DNA from: JBKPNX01 sp046732855 | Lineage (GTDB): Bacteria; Pseudomonadota; Alphaproteobacteria; Geminicoccales; Geminicoccaceae | Length of the DNA stretch: 64,000 bases | Assembly: GCA_046732855.1 (NCBI GenBank) | Contig: JBKPNX010000068.1 | Coordinates: 12,284 to 76,283, forward strand | Reading direction: 5' to 3' | Part shown: positions 24,701-34,022 of the stretch, in pieces | Layout of the letters: every line of letters begins with the position of its first letter | Position numbering within the stretch: the stretch's first letter is position 1 | The notes under the pieces: generated by a model | What the model saw: the letters and a program-made list of their open reading frames with translations, nothing else | What the model was told of the DNA's origin: nothing | Database searches by the model: none | Program-made: the position numbers and the translations under genes

Positions 24701-25450
24701 ATGAGCAAGGTCGCGATCGTCACGGGCGCCGGATCGGGCATCGGCCGGGCGGCCGCGCTGGCGCTTCTCGAGGCGGGCTATTCGGTCGGTCTCGCCGGGC
24801 GCCGCCCGGAGCCGCTCGACGAGACCGCCACTCAGGCTGGCGAGGCCAAGAGCCGCGCGCTCGCCGTACCCACGGATGTCAGCAACTCCGAGTCCGTCCG
24901 AGCGCTGTTCGCCAAGGTCAAGGACCAGTTCGGCCGCGTCGAGGTCCTGTTCAACAACGCCGGCGTCGGCGTGCCGGGGACCGTGTTCGGCGATCTCACG
25001 GACGAGCAGTGGCAGAAGGTGGTCGACATCAATCTGACCGGCGCGTTCTTCTGCGCGCGCGAGGCGTTCCGCGTGATGCGCGAGCAACGCCCGCAGGGCG
25101 GCCGGATCATCAACAACGGCTCGATCTCGGCGCACGTGCCGCGGCCCGGCTCGGCGCCGTATACCGCGACCAAGCACGCGATCACCGGCCTGACCCGCAC
25201 GATCTCGCTCGACGGCCGGCCCTTCGACATCGCGTGCGGCCAGATCGACATCGGCAACGCCGCGACCGAGATGGCGGCGCGCATGGCCAAGGGCGTGCCG
25301 CAGGCGGACGGCTCGACCAGGGTGGAACCCCTGATGGACGTGAACCACGTCGCGCGCGCCGTGGTCCACATGGCCGATCTGCCGCTCGAGACCAACGTCC
25401 AGTTCATCACGATCATGGCGACCAAGATGCCGTTCATCGGCCGCGGCTGA
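24701..25450 (+). CDS. SDR-family oxidoreductase
   Basis: This is a short-chain dehydrogenase of 249 residues with a Rossmann fold. The cofactor motif is TGAGSGIGRAAALALLEAG, with NNAGVGVPG following. The catalytic Ser is in INNGSISAH, and Tyr and Lys are in PYTATKHAITG. An Arg-Arg pair (LAGRRPEPL) after the second strand suggests NADP preference. It ends MATKMPFIGRG without the usual substrate-loop signature, so the substrate is unknown. ATG 24701 follows a purine-rich GGGGGGAGG. It is divergent from the 2-hydroxyacid dehydrogenase with 247 bp between. Confidence 0.9.
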   Translation: MSKVAIVTGAGSGIGRAAALALLEAGYSVGLAGRRPEPLDETATQAGEAKSRALAVPTDVSNSESVRALFAKVKDQFGRVEVLFNNAGVGVPGTVFGDLTDEQWQKVVDINLTGAFFCAREAFRVMREQRPQGGRIINNGSISAHVPRPGSAPYTATKHAITGLTRTISLDGRPFDIACGQIDIGNAATEMAARMAKGVPQADGSTRVEPLMDVNHVARAVVHMADLPLETNVQFITIMATKMPFIGRG

Positions 25451-25512
25451 GCGGCGGTCGCCCGCGCGCAGGATGCGGCGCGCGAGATCCGTCGTGGCCG
25501 CACGGTCGGCGC

Positions 25513-26181
25513 CTACTGCCGATTGATGTAGCGCTCGAGCGAGGCGCGATCGGTGATCTTTACGCTGCCATAACCCGTCTCGATCGCGTGCGCCTCCGCG
25601 AGCTCCTCGAAGGCGCGTTGCAGCGTCGCGCGCGCGACCCCGACGAGCTTTGCCAGGTCGGTCTGGGTAACGCTGACCACGCCGTCGCCGTCGGCGAGGC
25701 GAAGCAACCGCCGCGCCACACGCGCGGTCACGGTCAGCGCCAGAACCTCGGCCAGCAGGTTGACCGCGGTGACCGCGTTGGTGTGGCTGAGCAGGTAGAA
25801 GGCGCGCCAGTGCTCGGGCCGCTCCGCAAGCATCGCGCGCACGGCGCCGCCAGCGATGAACAACACCCGGCTCGGCGCGGCAACGTGGACCGATACGGCG
25901 CGCGGCTCCTGCGCGAGCAGCGCGCTGTCCCCGATCCAGAAGCCGACCTCGGCGCGATGCAGGGTCACCGGCTCCTCAGCCACCAGGGGAAACGTGATGT
26001 CCAAGGCGCCGTCCGCCAGCCCGTACAGCCCGTCGGATGGATCGCCCGCGTCATAGAGGACCTGGCCCTCCCGATAGCGGCGCCAACGTCCGGTCGCAGC
26101 CGCCCAGCCCCGAAACGCAGGCGGCTGCTGCGCGAGCCAGCCCACCGCATCAAGCGGCGCGAGGTCAAAAGATTTGGGCAC
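25513..26181 (-). CDS. Crp/Fnr-family transcriptional regulator
   Basis: This 222-residue protein has an N-terminal cyclic-nucleotide-binding-type beta roll (YREGQVLYDAGDPSDGLYGL) and a C-terminal winged helix. The recognition region is VTQTDLAKLVGVARATLQRAFEEL. No Cys cluster is present, so it is not an oxygen-sensing Fnr; the Arg/Glu signature of the cAMP pocket is also not obvious, so its ligand is unknown. The start is GTG with GAGG about 7 bp upstream. It faces the sulfatase gene across a 454-bp intergenic region and is the best candidate for controlling it, by position only. Confidence 0.88.
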   Translation of the reverse strand: MPKSFDLAPLDAVGWLAQQPPAFRGWAAATGRWRRYREGQVLYDAGDPSDGLYGLADGALDITFPLVAEEPVTLHRAEVGFWIGDSALLAQEPRAVSVHVAAPSRVLFIAGGAVRAMLAERPEHWRAFYLLSHTNAVTAVNLLAEVLALTVTARVARRLLRLADGDGVVSVTQTDLAKLVGVARATLQRAFEELAEAHAIETGYGSVKITDRASLERYINRQ

Positions 26182-26635
26182 CTGAACGCCTCAGACTGGT
26201 CAATCGCTGGATCGATCCGATGTTAGCTTGACCGGGGCATTCGGTGTACATCAAGGACGGTTTCGGTGGGTGGCAGGATAAGATCGCAGGAGCGCTGCGG
26301 CCCCGGTCGCGTCCCGACCGGAGAGGCAGGGGACACCGAAACGTGGATGCGCAGGGCCAATTCGGATCGCAAGCGCGCGGCGTCGGCATGGCTGTGCCGG
26401 CCACAGCCTGGACCCAGCGCAGGGGTGACGGCGCTGCTGCACGGGAACCGCTTTATGCCTGGGCGGTGGTGGGCTGCGAAGGAGCTCGGCGAGTACTGCG
26501 CCGAAGTCACGCTTGGCCAAGGCTGGCCGGTCGCCTGCCGGCATGCACAGGGCGGTAAGCTGCTAAAGCGCGGGGCGGGGCTGGAGGGTCCTTAAGGCAC
26601 CTCAACCACGTCCGGCAACTTCAGGGGAGGGGGAG
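26182..26635. promoter_or_regulatory. 454-bp divergent intergenic region, Crp/Fnr regulator to sulfatase
   Basis: There is no convincing gene on either strand. It should hold the promoters of both flanking genes. I found no clean TTGAT-N4-ATCAA-like palindrome. A strong purine-rich site, GGGGAGGGGGAG, ends directly at the sulfatase ATG. Confidence 0.4.
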
Positions 26636-28213
26636 ATGTCCGATCTCAGGCGGGCCGTTCTGATCGGAACGGCGGCGCTGGTCTTGGCGACCTCGCCACT
26701 GGCCGCTCAGGAGCAGGCGAAGCCGAACATCCTGGTGATCTGGGGCGACGACATCGGCACCTGGAACATCAGCCACAACAACCGCGGCATGATGGGCTAC
26801 CAGACGCCGAACATCGACCGCATCGCGGACCAGGGCCTGAGCTTCACCGACTACTACGGCCAACAGAGCTGCACCGCAGGGCGCGCCGCCTTCATCGGCG
26901 GCAACGTGCCGGTCCGCACCGGCATGACCAAGGTCGGCCTGCCCGGCGCCGCGCAGGGTTGGCAGGCGAGCGACGTCACCATGGCGACGGTGCTGAAGAG
27001 CCAGGGCTACGCCACCGGCCAGTTCGGCAAGAACCACCAGGGCGACCGCGACGAGCACCTGCCGACCATGCACGGCTTCGACGAGTTCTTCGGCAACCTC
27101 TACCACCTGAACGCCGAGGAGGAGCCGGAGAACCGCGACTATCCGGGCGACAGGGTGCTGGCGAACGGCAAGACGTTCCGCGAGCAGTTCGGCCCGCGCG
27201 GCGTGATCCATGCCTGGGCCAATCCCGACGGCACCCAGCGCATCGAGGACACCGGGCCGCTGACCAGGAAGCGGATGGAGACGGTCGATGACGAGACGCT
27301 GGCGGAAGCCAAGCGGTTCATCACCGACGCGGTCAAGGCAGACGAGCCGTTCTTCGTCTGGTGGAACGCCACGCGCATGCACTTTCGCACCCACGTGCGC
27401 GCGGAGCACACCGGCATCTCGGGTCCGAGCGGCGACGAGTATCACGACGGCATGGTCGAGCACGACATGAACGTGGGCGAGCTCCTGGAGCTGCTCGACC
27501 AGCTTGGCATCGCCGACAACACGGTGGTGCTGTACTCGACCGACAACGGCCCGCACTTCAACACTTGGCCGGACGCGGGCTACACGCCGTTCCGCAGCGA
27601 GAAGAACTCGAACTGGGAAGGTGCCTACCGCGTGCCGGCCTTCGTGCGTTGGCCGGGCCACTTTCCTGCGGGCAAGACGCTGAACGGCATCGTCGCGCAC
27701 GAGGACTGGCTGCCGACCTTCGCCGCGATCGCCGGCAACCCCGACATCGCCGCGCAGCTGCGCGAGGGGGTCGAGCTGAACGGCCGCAACTACCGCAACT
27801 ACATCGATGGTTACAACCAGCTGGATTATCTGGCAGGCAAGGCCGACCAGTCGCCCCGGCACGAGTTCTGGTACGTCAACGACGACGGCCAGATCGTCGC
27901 GGCGCGCTACGACGACTGGAAGGTGGTCTTCCTGGAAAACCGGGCCCAGGCATTCGAGGTGTGGCGCGAGCCGTTCGTCGAATTGCGGGTGCCGCTGTTG
28001 TTCAACCTGCGGCGCGACCCGTTCGAGAAGGCCCAGCACAACTCGAACACCTACAACGACTGGTTCCTCGAGCGCGTCTTCGTGATCGTGCCGATCCAGG
28101 CGCTGGCGGCGAAGTTCCTGCAGACCATGAAGGACTATCCGCCGAGCCAGGAGCCAGCCTCGTTCAACCTGAGCGGGATCGAGGCGAAGCTAAAGGAGGG
28201 CCTCGGCAACTAG
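26636..28213 (+). CDS. Arylsulfatase (formylglycine-type sulfatase)
   Basis: It hydrolyses sulfate esters, predicted in the periplasm. The 525-residue protein has a Sec signal peptide (about residues 5-25, cleaving after SPLAA). Metal-binding Asp residues lie in VIWGDDIGTWN, and the sulfatase signature is SCTAGRAAF, where the Cys would become formylglycine (C-x-A-x-R variant of C-x-P-x-R). Further motifs are GQFGKNHQGD (catalytic Lys and His) and YSTDNGPHFNTWPD (Asp and Asn metal ligands). Length and motif order are those of a full sulfatase. The natural substrate is not evident. No formylglycine-generating enzyme is encoded nearby. Confidence 0.92.
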   Translation: MSDLRRAVLIGTAALVLATSPLAAQEQAKPNILVIWGDDIGTWNISHNNRGMMGYQTPNIDRIADQGLSFTDYYGQQSCTAGRAAFIGGNVPVRTGMTKVGLPGAAQGWQASDVTMATVLKSQGYATGQFGKNHQGDRDEHLPTMHGFDEFFGNLYHLNAEEEPENRDYPGDRVLANGKTFREQFGPRGVIHAWANPDGTQRIEDTGPLTRKRMETVDDETLAEAKRFITDAVKADEPFFVWWNATRMHFRTHVRAEHTGISGPSGDEYHDGMVEHDMNVGELLELLDQLGIADNTVVLYSTDNGPHFNTWPDAGYTPFRSEKNSNWEGAYRVPAFVRWPGHFPAGKTLNGIVAHEDWLPTFAAIAGNPDIAAQLREGVELNGRNYRNYIDGYNQLDYLAGKADQSPRHEFWYVNDDGQIVAARYDDWKVVFLENRAQAFEVWREPFVELRVPLLFNLRRDPFEKAQHNSNTYNDWFLERVFVIVPIQALAAKFLQTMKDYPPSQEPASFNLSGIEAKLKEGLGN

Positions 28214-28231
28214 CCTTCGCCGCGCGGCCAT

Positions 28232-28258
28232 GGTCGGGTCCGGCAATCCGGCCCGACC
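28232..28258. terminator. Hairpin between convergent genes, likely bidirectional terminator
   Basis: GGTCGGGTCCGG (28232-28243) and CCGGCCCGACC (28248-28258) can pair around a CAAT loop. The stem lies between the convergent sulfatase and SDR genes. The T tract is weak (GCTCTT on the plus side). Confidence 0.5.
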
Positions 28259-28301
28259 GCTCTTGGGCTCAGCGCATACCCATTCTGCGGGGGCGAGCGG
28301 C

Positions 28302-29120
28302 TCACCCCGGCCAGCACTGGGTACCGCCGTCGACCCGCAGCGCCTGACCCGAGATGAACGCGCCGAGCGGCCCGGCGAAGAATTCGACCACGCGCGCGAC
28401 CTCGTCGACCGTCGCGACCCGCTCGAGCGTGCCGGCCTCGACCAGACGCTCCTCCGGCACGGCGCGGGTCCCGAGGAAGCGGGCCGTCCGCGTGTCGCCG
28501 GGCGCGAGCGTATTGACCGTGACGTCGTACGGACGCAACTGCGCGGCCAGACAGCGCGTGTACTGCACCACGCCCGCCTTGGCCGTGGCGTAAATCACGC
28601 CCTGGTCGCGGCCCTGGAACGCCGCGATCGAGCTGAGCGTGAGAATGCGCCCGCGCCGCCGCTCTATCATGCTGCGGGCGAGGCGCTGGCACACCAGGAT
28701 GGTCGAGAGCAGGTTGCGGTCGAGCACGGCGCGCACGTCCGCTTCCTTGACCCAGACCGCATCGTTCGGGTCGGGCCTGCCGCCCGCTGCAGCGATATCG
28801 CCGCCAGCGTTGTGCACCAGGATCTCGATCGGACCGAGCTCCGCCTCGACCGTTGCGATCACCTGCTCGACCTGCGCGGCATCGGTCAGGTCGCCGAGTG
28901 CTCGGCAGGTGCGCACGCCATGGGACGCGCCGATCGCTCCCGCGGTATCGCTGAGCGTCGTGCCCTCGCCGTACTCGGCGGGTCCGTGCTCGCGCATGCC
29001 GTGGACGCCGACCGGGCAACCAAGCGCCGCGAGCCGCTCGGCGAACGCCCGCCCAAGGCCGCGTCCCGCTCCGGTGACCAACGCGACCTGACCCTCAAGC
29101 AGTCGTGTGCCCTCGACCAT
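28302..29120 (-). CDS. SDR-family oxidoreductase
   Basis: This 272-residue short-chain dehydrogenase has cofactor motif TGAGRGLGRAFAERLAALG. HNAGGDIAA replaces the commoner NNAG. Catalytic Ser is in LTLSSIAAF, and Tyr and Lys are in IYATAKAGVVQYTR. Further on are VNTLAPGDTRTARF and the C-terminal ISGQALRVDGGTQ. It resembles the FabG-like classical subgroup, but substrate cannot be assigned. ATG 29120 has GAGGGG immediately upstream, somewhat too close. It is convergent with the sulfatase and divergent from the PhoD-like gene. Confidence 0.88.
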   Translation of the reverse strand: MVEGTRLLEGQVALVTGAGRGLGRAFAERLAALGCPVGVHGMREHGPAEYGEGTTLSDTAGAIGASHGVRTCRALGDLTDAAQVEQVIATVEAELGPIEILVHNAGGDIAAAGGRPDPNDAVWVKEADVRAVLDRNLLSTILVCQRLARSMIERRRGRILTLSSIAAFQGRDQGVIYATAKAGVVQYTRCLAAQLRPYDVTVNTLAPGDTRTARFLGTRAVPEERLVEAGTLERVATVDEVARVVEFFAGPLGAFISGQALRVDGGTQCWPG

Positions 29121-29373
29121 GCCCCTCACTCGTATCGTTGCAGCCGGCCCCGACCATGCCACGTGGGGCGCCGGGGTGGGAAGCGATCGAGCGGCGCGAG
29201 CGCCCCGAGGGCGGCCGCTCCCGGCACCGGGCCCTTCCGGGAACCCAGGCCGCGCTGTGGGCCTCGCGCGTTGTTCGAGCCGAGCGCCGCGCCAGATCTT
29301 CGATTGGCGGCCGCGACAGCGTAGCCTGGCGTCGGGATTACGCCGGAGCATCCGGAGCCGGAGGAGGGCACAC

Positions 29374-30438
29374 ATGAACGCCACCAAGGCGCTGCACGCC
29401 TGCACGCTCGCGATCATGCTGGGCGCGGTGTGCGCCTCGCCTGCGCCGGCGCAGGATGCGGCGCCCGTCACCCGCATCGCGTTCGGCTCATGCGCGCACC
29501 AGGAGAAGCCGCAGCCGATCTGGGATGCCGTGCTCGAGTACCGGCCGGAGCTGTTCTTATTCCTCGGCGACAACGTCTATGGCGACGTCACCTCGGCCGC
29601 CGTGACCGAGCTGCGCGAGGCATACGCCAGAGCCGCGGCAATCGAGGGCTACGCGAAGGTGCGCACCACGGTACCGGTGCTCGCCACCTGGGACGACCAC
29701 GATTACGGTCGGAATGATGCCGGCGCCGACTTTCCGTTCCAGACGGCGACCAAGCGGCTGTTCCTCGATTTCTGGCAGGTGCCCGCGGACGATCCGCGCC
29801 GGACGCGGGCCGGCATCTACCACGCGGAGACCTTCGGTCCCGAAGGCATGCGGGTTCAGGTGATTCTGCTCGACACCCGCAGCTTTCGCTCGCCATTGCG
29901 GTCATCCGGTCAGCCGGGGGTACCTGGCAAAGGCCCCTATCTGCCCGATCCCGACCCGGCCAAGACCATGCTCGGCGCGGCGCAGTGGGCCTGGCTGCGC
30001 GCTCAGCTGTTGCAGCCGGCCGAGCTGCGTCTGATCGTGTCATCGGTCCAGGTGCTGGCCGAGGGTCACGGCTGGGAAGGCTGGGACAACCTGCCGCTGG
30101 AGCGCACGAAGCTGCTCGACCTGATCGACGAGACGGCTGCGGGCGGGGTGATCTTCGTGTCGGGCGACCGGCACGTCGGCGCGCTGTATCGGCGCCCGAC
30201 AGGCGCCGCGTACGGCCTCTACGAGATCACGGCAAGCGGCATCAACATGACCTTCGCCGGCAACCGCGACCCCGGCGCGCTGCGCCTGGGGGCGGTGTAC
30301 GGCGCGGCGAATTTCGGCACCGTCGACATCGACTGGTGGGCAAAGGACGTGCGCCTGTCGGTGCGCTCGATGAACGGCGAGGCGGTACGGCAGGTGACGA
30401 TCCGGCTGGCCGACCTTCAGCCCAAAGAATTGCAATGA
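29374..30438 (+). CDS. PhoD-like metallophosphatase
   Basis: This is a probable secreted alkaline phosphatase/phosphodiesterase of the PhoD superfamily. The 354-residue precursor has a signal peptide (LAIMLGAVCASPAPAQ, ending near residue 27). The mature domain starts TRIAFGSCAHQ and carries LFLFLGDNVYGD (metal Asp and Asn), ATWDDHDYGRNDAG and ILLDTRSFRSP. VSGDRHVGALYR supplies metal-ligand His residues. These are the family's blocks in order. GGAGGAGGG stands 5-8 bp before the ATG. The single-domain length is shorter than Bacillus PhoD but normal for this subgroup. No Pho regulon genes are nearby. Confidence 0.88.
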   Translation: MNATKALHACTLAIMLGAVCASPAPAQDAAPVTRIAFGSCAHQEKPQPIWDAVLEYRPELFLFLGDNVYGDVTSAAVTELREAYARAAAIEGYAKVRTTVPVLATWDDHDYGRNDAGADFPFQTATKRLFLDFWQVPADDPRRTRAGIYHAETFGPEGMRVQVILLDTRSFRSPLRSSGQPGVPGKGPYLPDPDPAKTMLGAAQWAWLRAQLLQPAELRLIVSSVQVLAEGHGWEGWDNLPLERTKLLDLIDETAAGGVIFVSGDRHVGALYRRPTGAAYGLYEITASGINMTFAGNRDPGALRLGAVYGAANFGTVDIDWWAKDVRLSVRSMNGEAVRQVTIRLADLQPKELQ

Positions 30439-30562
30439 AGCGCCGCCTGTTCCACGAGCGGCCACGAGCCGACCGCCGCTCCCGCGAAATGTCCCAGCCC
30501 CCATCGAGCGCGCGATCAGAAACCTACGCCGTTGCCCTCGCCCGAAGGCGGCTCGAGCGCGC

Positions 30563-31288
30563 TCAGCCGCAGACGGTTCTTTCGGCGAGCTCGCGCAGCA
30601 CTGGCATGGCGTGCAGGTCGGCTGCGTCGAGCCGCGCCCAGTCGATGCCGGCGGGCGCAGGCGGCGGCGTGGCGACGCGGATCACCTCGTCCGGCGTGAC
30701 GATCAGCGCGAGCGGCAGGTCGGTCGGCGCGCGCGGCAGTCGAGTGACGACCTGCACGGGGTGAACGGTGGTCGCCACGGGCACCGGCGGATGGCCGAGC
30801 TCGCGCAGGATCGCATATTCGAGGTCGCTGTAGCCTTCGCCCTTGCCGCAGCGCCGGCCATCGCGGGTCACCGCGACCGAGCCGCACACGATCGCGTCCA
30901 TGGCGGGCAGCGCCGCGAGCGGCACCTCCTCGGCGAAGCGCTCGCCCTTGGACAGGCTCGCCGCCGCGGCGATCTGGTCTTCGCCAATGCGTCCGGGGTC
31001 CAGCCGCTTGAACCCGGCGCGCAGGCGCGGGGTCGGCACGAACACGGTGATGCCGCGGCGCAGCGCCGCAGCGCGCACCGGGCGCTGCGGGGCGTCCGGA
31101 TTGACCTTGATGCACTTGGCTGATCGCCAGGGCTCGACCTCGAACAGCCGCTCCGCCGCGGCGGCGGCGCCAGCGAAATTGGGAATGCGGCCGTGCGGCG
31201 GGAACGGAAAGCGCGCCAGCTTCTCCGCCTGCAGGCGGTTCCACACCACCCGACGCGCCTCGTCCTTGTCGGTGAACTGCTGTTTCAT
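30563..31288 (-). CDS. 5-formyltetrahydrofolate cyclo-ligase family protein
   Basis: This 241-residue protein resembles the MTHFS/MTHFSD-like branch of formyl-THF cyclo-ligases, which convert 5-formyl-THF to methenyl-THF with ATP. Seen motifs are WRSAKCIKVNPDAPQRPVR in the substrate-binding half and GRRCGKGEGYSDLEYAIL, the ATP-binding GKGxGYxD signature. The N-terminus KDEARRVVWNRLQ is also typical. The branch is distinct from standard YgfA, so activity on 5-formyl-THF is probable rather than certain. Neighbouring genes are functionally unrelated. Confidence 0.8.
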   Translation of the reverse strand: MKQQFTDKDEARRVVWNRLQAEKLARFPFPPHGRIPNFAGAAAAAERLFEVEPWRSAKCIKVNPDAPQRPVRAAALRRGITVFVPTPRLRAGFKRLDPGRIGEDQIAAAASLSKGERFAEEVPLAALPAMDAIVCGSVAVTRDGRRCGKGEGYSDLEYAILRELGHPPVPVATTVHPVQVVTRLPRAPTDLPLALIVTPDEVIRVATPPPAPAGIDWARLDAADLHAMPVLRELAERTVCG

Positions 31289-31611
31289 GCTGGCACAGGA
31301 GCGAAAGGACCACGGGTCATTGCGCTGGTCGAAGATGCTGACTGTTCAAGGCGCTCAGCCCAGGCGCGCTGCCGCGCCGCCAGCTCCGAGCCGGTCGCGC
31401 TCGACTTGCTGCCGAGCGTCGGGCGTCACGCGCGAGGTCGAGGAGGCTCGGCACTTGCCGGGCGACATCGCGGGGGGGCGGCGAATGGTTCTGCCTGATC
31501 GAGTTCCGGCCTGATGACCCGCGCACTGACGCAGGCTGAGGCGTTGGGCCGCCCGGTACTCGAGGATGACGCGGGATGGTCGAGGCTGATCGCCGCGGCC
31601 GGAGTTGACCG
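31289..31611. other. 323-bp gap with no recognisable gene
   Basis: This is high-GC sequence between the cyclo-ligase-like gene and a small membrane-protein gene. Open frames exist on both strands but show neither a start context nor family resemblance. No clear terminator or RNA structure was seen. Confidence 0.4.
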
Positions 31612-31959
31612 TCAACTGCGCCGGACCAGCCCGGCCATCCGGGTGCGCCACAGTCTGGCGCGGCAGACTATCTTGCTGCGCCACCGGTACCAGCTGATTG
31701 CTGCCCTGTGCTGCCACTCGTGGGTCTTGGCCTCGGCGCTGGCAACCGTGCGGTCAATCGTCGGACTTTTTTCGCGCAGATAGTTGAGCAGCCGCTCAGC
31801 CCAGGGCGCATGGCGCGCGAGGATGATCAGCCCGATCGCCAGGAACAGGAAGCCTTGCAGGATCGGCAGGAACATGCCGAGCACGCCGAGCACCAGAAAC
31901 CCATAGCCGAGCACCTGCCACAAGATGACCTTCAGGCGCGTCCCGCTAACTTTTGCCAT
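31612..31959 (-). CDS. Small membrane protein (PGPGW/DUF-type)
   Basis: This 115-residue protein has a hydrophobic hairpin: helices about residues 12-30 (VLGYGFLVLGVLGMFLPIL) and 32-47 (GFLFLAIGLIILARH). A basic, amphipathic C-terminal region follows. The G-x-x-G-x-x-L-P spacing resembles YbaN/PGPGW-type putative transmembrane proteins. Its ATG lies inside the end of ligA (28-nt overlap), so it is translated with the recN-ligA unit. Function is unknown. Confidence 0.7.
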   Translation of the reverse strand: MAKVSGTRLKVILWQVLGYGFLVLGVLGMFLPILQGFLFLAIGLIILARHAPWAERLLNYLREKSPTIDRTVASAEAKTHEWQHRAAISWYRWRSKIVCRARLWRTRMAGLVRRS

Positions 31960-34022
31960 TCCGCCTCACTCAGCGCGGTCACGCCCAGACCTGTCGCCTT
32001 TTTCGCCTTGGAGCCGGCATCCGCACCGACGATGACATAGTCGGTCTTGCTGGAGACCGAGCCTGCCACCTTGGCGCCGAGGGCTTCGGCGGTCGCCTTG
32101 GCTTCTGCCCTAGTCATATGTGCCAGAGTGCCCGTGAAAACTACCGTTTTGCCGGCAAGTGCGGAGGTGGCCGCTGGGTCGGCCACGGCGTCTTCCACCT
32201 CAACGAGCGAGCCGAGGTCGTCGACCACCTCGCGGTTGTGCGCCTCCTTGAAGAACTCGACGAGCGACTCCGCGAGCGACGGCCCGATGCCATGGATCGC
32301 CTCCAGCTCCTCGCGAGCCTGCGCTTGGCCCTCAGCCGCGGCGACCATCCCGGCACGCCAAGTCTCGAAGTTGCCGTAATGCCGGGCGAGCAGGCGCGCA
32401 TTGGTCTCGCCGACGTAGCGGATGCCGAGCGCATTGATGAAGCGCGCCAGCGGGATGCGCCGGCGCGCCTCAATCGCCCGGCGCAGGTTCTCCGCCTTCT
32501 TCTCGCCCCAGAGCGGCAGCCTGTTCAGCTGCTCCAGGCGCTCGGGATCCTCCGCGAGGCGGAACACGTCGCCGGGCCGGCGGATCAATCCCGCTGCCAA
32601 GAGCTGCGGCACCTGCTTGCGCCCGAGGCCCTCGATATCGAATGCGCCGCGGCTGACGAAATGGCGCAGGCGCTCGGTGATCTGCGCCGCGCAGATCAGG
32701 CCGCCCGTGCAGCGGCGCACGGCTTCGTCCGGCGGGCGCAGCGCCAGGCTGCCGCATACCGGGCAACGGTCGGGAAAAACATACGCCTCGGTGCCCGGCG
32801 GCCGGCGCTCGTAGCGCACCTCGACCACCTGCGGGATGACGTCGCCGGCGCGCTGCACGACCACGGTGTCGCCGACCCGGATGTCCTTGCTCTCGATGTA
32901 GTCCTGGTTGTGCAGGGTCGCACGCATGACCACCACGCCGCCGACGGTCACCGGTTCGAGCGCTGCAACCGGCGTGAGCGCGCCGGTGCGACCGACCTGC
33001 ACCGAGATGCCGACGATCCGCGTCTCCGCCTGCTCGGCGGCGAACTTGAACGCGATCGCCCAACGCGGCGCGCGGCCCACGAACCCCAGGCGCCGCTGGT
33101 AATCGATGCGATCGACCTTCACGACCACCCCATCGATGTCGTAGGGCAGCTCGAAGCGTTTTGCCCCGAGCCGCTCGTGGTAGGCGATCACCGCGGCCTC
33201 GTCCGCGCACCGCTCGGTCAGGGGATTGACCCAAAAGCCCCACTCCTGCAGCCGCGCGAGGAAGTCGCTGTAGGCACCCGCGATCGGCGGTACGGCTTCG
33301 CCCCACCCATATGCGAAGAAGCGCAGCCGGCGTCGGGCGGTGATGGCCGGGTCCAGCTGGCGCAGCGAGCCGGCCGCGAAGTTGCGCGGGTTGGCGAACC
33401 GCGGCTCCCCTGCCGCTTCGCGCGCGGCGTTCAGCGCGATGAAGTCGGCGCGCTCCATGTACACCTCGCCGCGCACCTCCAGAACCGATGGCAAGGTGTC
33501 GCCGTCGAGGCGCTGCGGAATGTCATGAATGGTGCGCAGATTGGCGGTGATGTCCTCCCCGACCGCGCCGTCGCCGCGGGTCGCGCCCTGCACGAACGAG
33601 CCGTCCTCGTAGCGCAGGTTCGCCGACAGGCCGTCGATCTTGGGTTCCGCGGCCAGATCGAGGGGCGCGTCCTCGCCGAGATTGAGGAAGCGCCGGACGC
33701 GGCGCATGAACTCGCTCACCTCCCCGGCGGCCATGGCGTTGTCCAGCGACAGCATCGGCGCCCGGTGGCGCACCTTGTCGAAGTCCTCGACCGGCGGTGC
33801 GCCGACCCGCCGCGACGGGCTGTCGGCTCGGATCAGGTCGGGGAAGCGCGCCTCGATCGCCTGGTTGCGCTGGCGCAAGGCGTCGTAGTCCGCGTCCGAG
33901 ATCTCGGGTGCGGCATCGCGATAGTACAGCCGGTCGTGATGGGCGATCGCAGCGGCGAGATCTGCCAGTTCGGCCGCCGCCTGCGCGGGGGTCAGCCGCT
34001 CGACCGGCGCTCGCGCGGCCAT
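31932..34022 (-). CDS. ligA: NAD-dependent DNA ligase
   Basis: It seals nicks in duplex DNA during replication and repair using NAD+. The 696-residue protein has the Ia domain (YYRDAAPEISDADYD), the adenylated Lys in EPKIDGLSANLRYEDG, and a later nucleotidyltransferase motif YDIDGVVVKVD. The OB-fold includes GRTGALTPVAALEPV. A four-Cys zinc finger spans CPVCGSLA to the CxxxxxxC of RRCTGGLIC. Helix-hairpin-helix repeats include EAIHGIGPSLAESL, and a C-terminal BRCT domain starts LAGKTVVFTGTL. The start ATG shares one base with the recN stop, so the two are translationally coupled. Confidence 0.97.
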   Translation of the reverse strand: MAARAPVERLTPAQAAAELADLAAAIAHHDRLYYRDAAPEISDADYDALRQRNQAIEARFPDLIRADSPSRRVGAPPVEDFDKVRHRAPMLSLDNAMAAGEVSEFMRRVRRFLNLGEDAPLDLAAEPKIDGLSANLRYEDGSFVQGATRGDGAVGEDITANLRTIHDIPQRLDGDTLPSVLEVRGEVYMERADFIALNAAREAAGEPRFANPRNFAAGSLRQLDPAITARRRLRFFAYGWGEAVPPIAGAYSDFLARLQEWGFWVNPLTERCADEAAVIAYHERLGAKRFELPYDIDGVVVKVDRIDYQRRLGFVGRAPRWAIAFKFAAEQAETRIVGISVQVGRTGALTPVAALEPVTVGGVVVMRATLHNQDYIESKDIRVGDTVVVQRAGDVIPQVVEVRYERRPPGTEAYVFPDRCPVCGSLALRPPDEAVRRCTGGLICAAQITERLRHFVSRGAFDIEGLGRKQVPQLLAAGLIRRPGDVFRLAEDPERLEQLNRLPLWGEKKAENLRRAIEARRRIPLARFINALGIRYVGETNARLLARHYGNFETWRAGMVAAAEGQAQAREELEAIHGIGPSLAESLVEFFKEAHNREVVDDLGSLVEVEDAVADPAATSALAGKTVVFTGTLAHMTRAEAKATAEALGAKVAGSVSSKTDYVIVGADAGSKAKKATGLGVTALSEAEWQKLAGRA

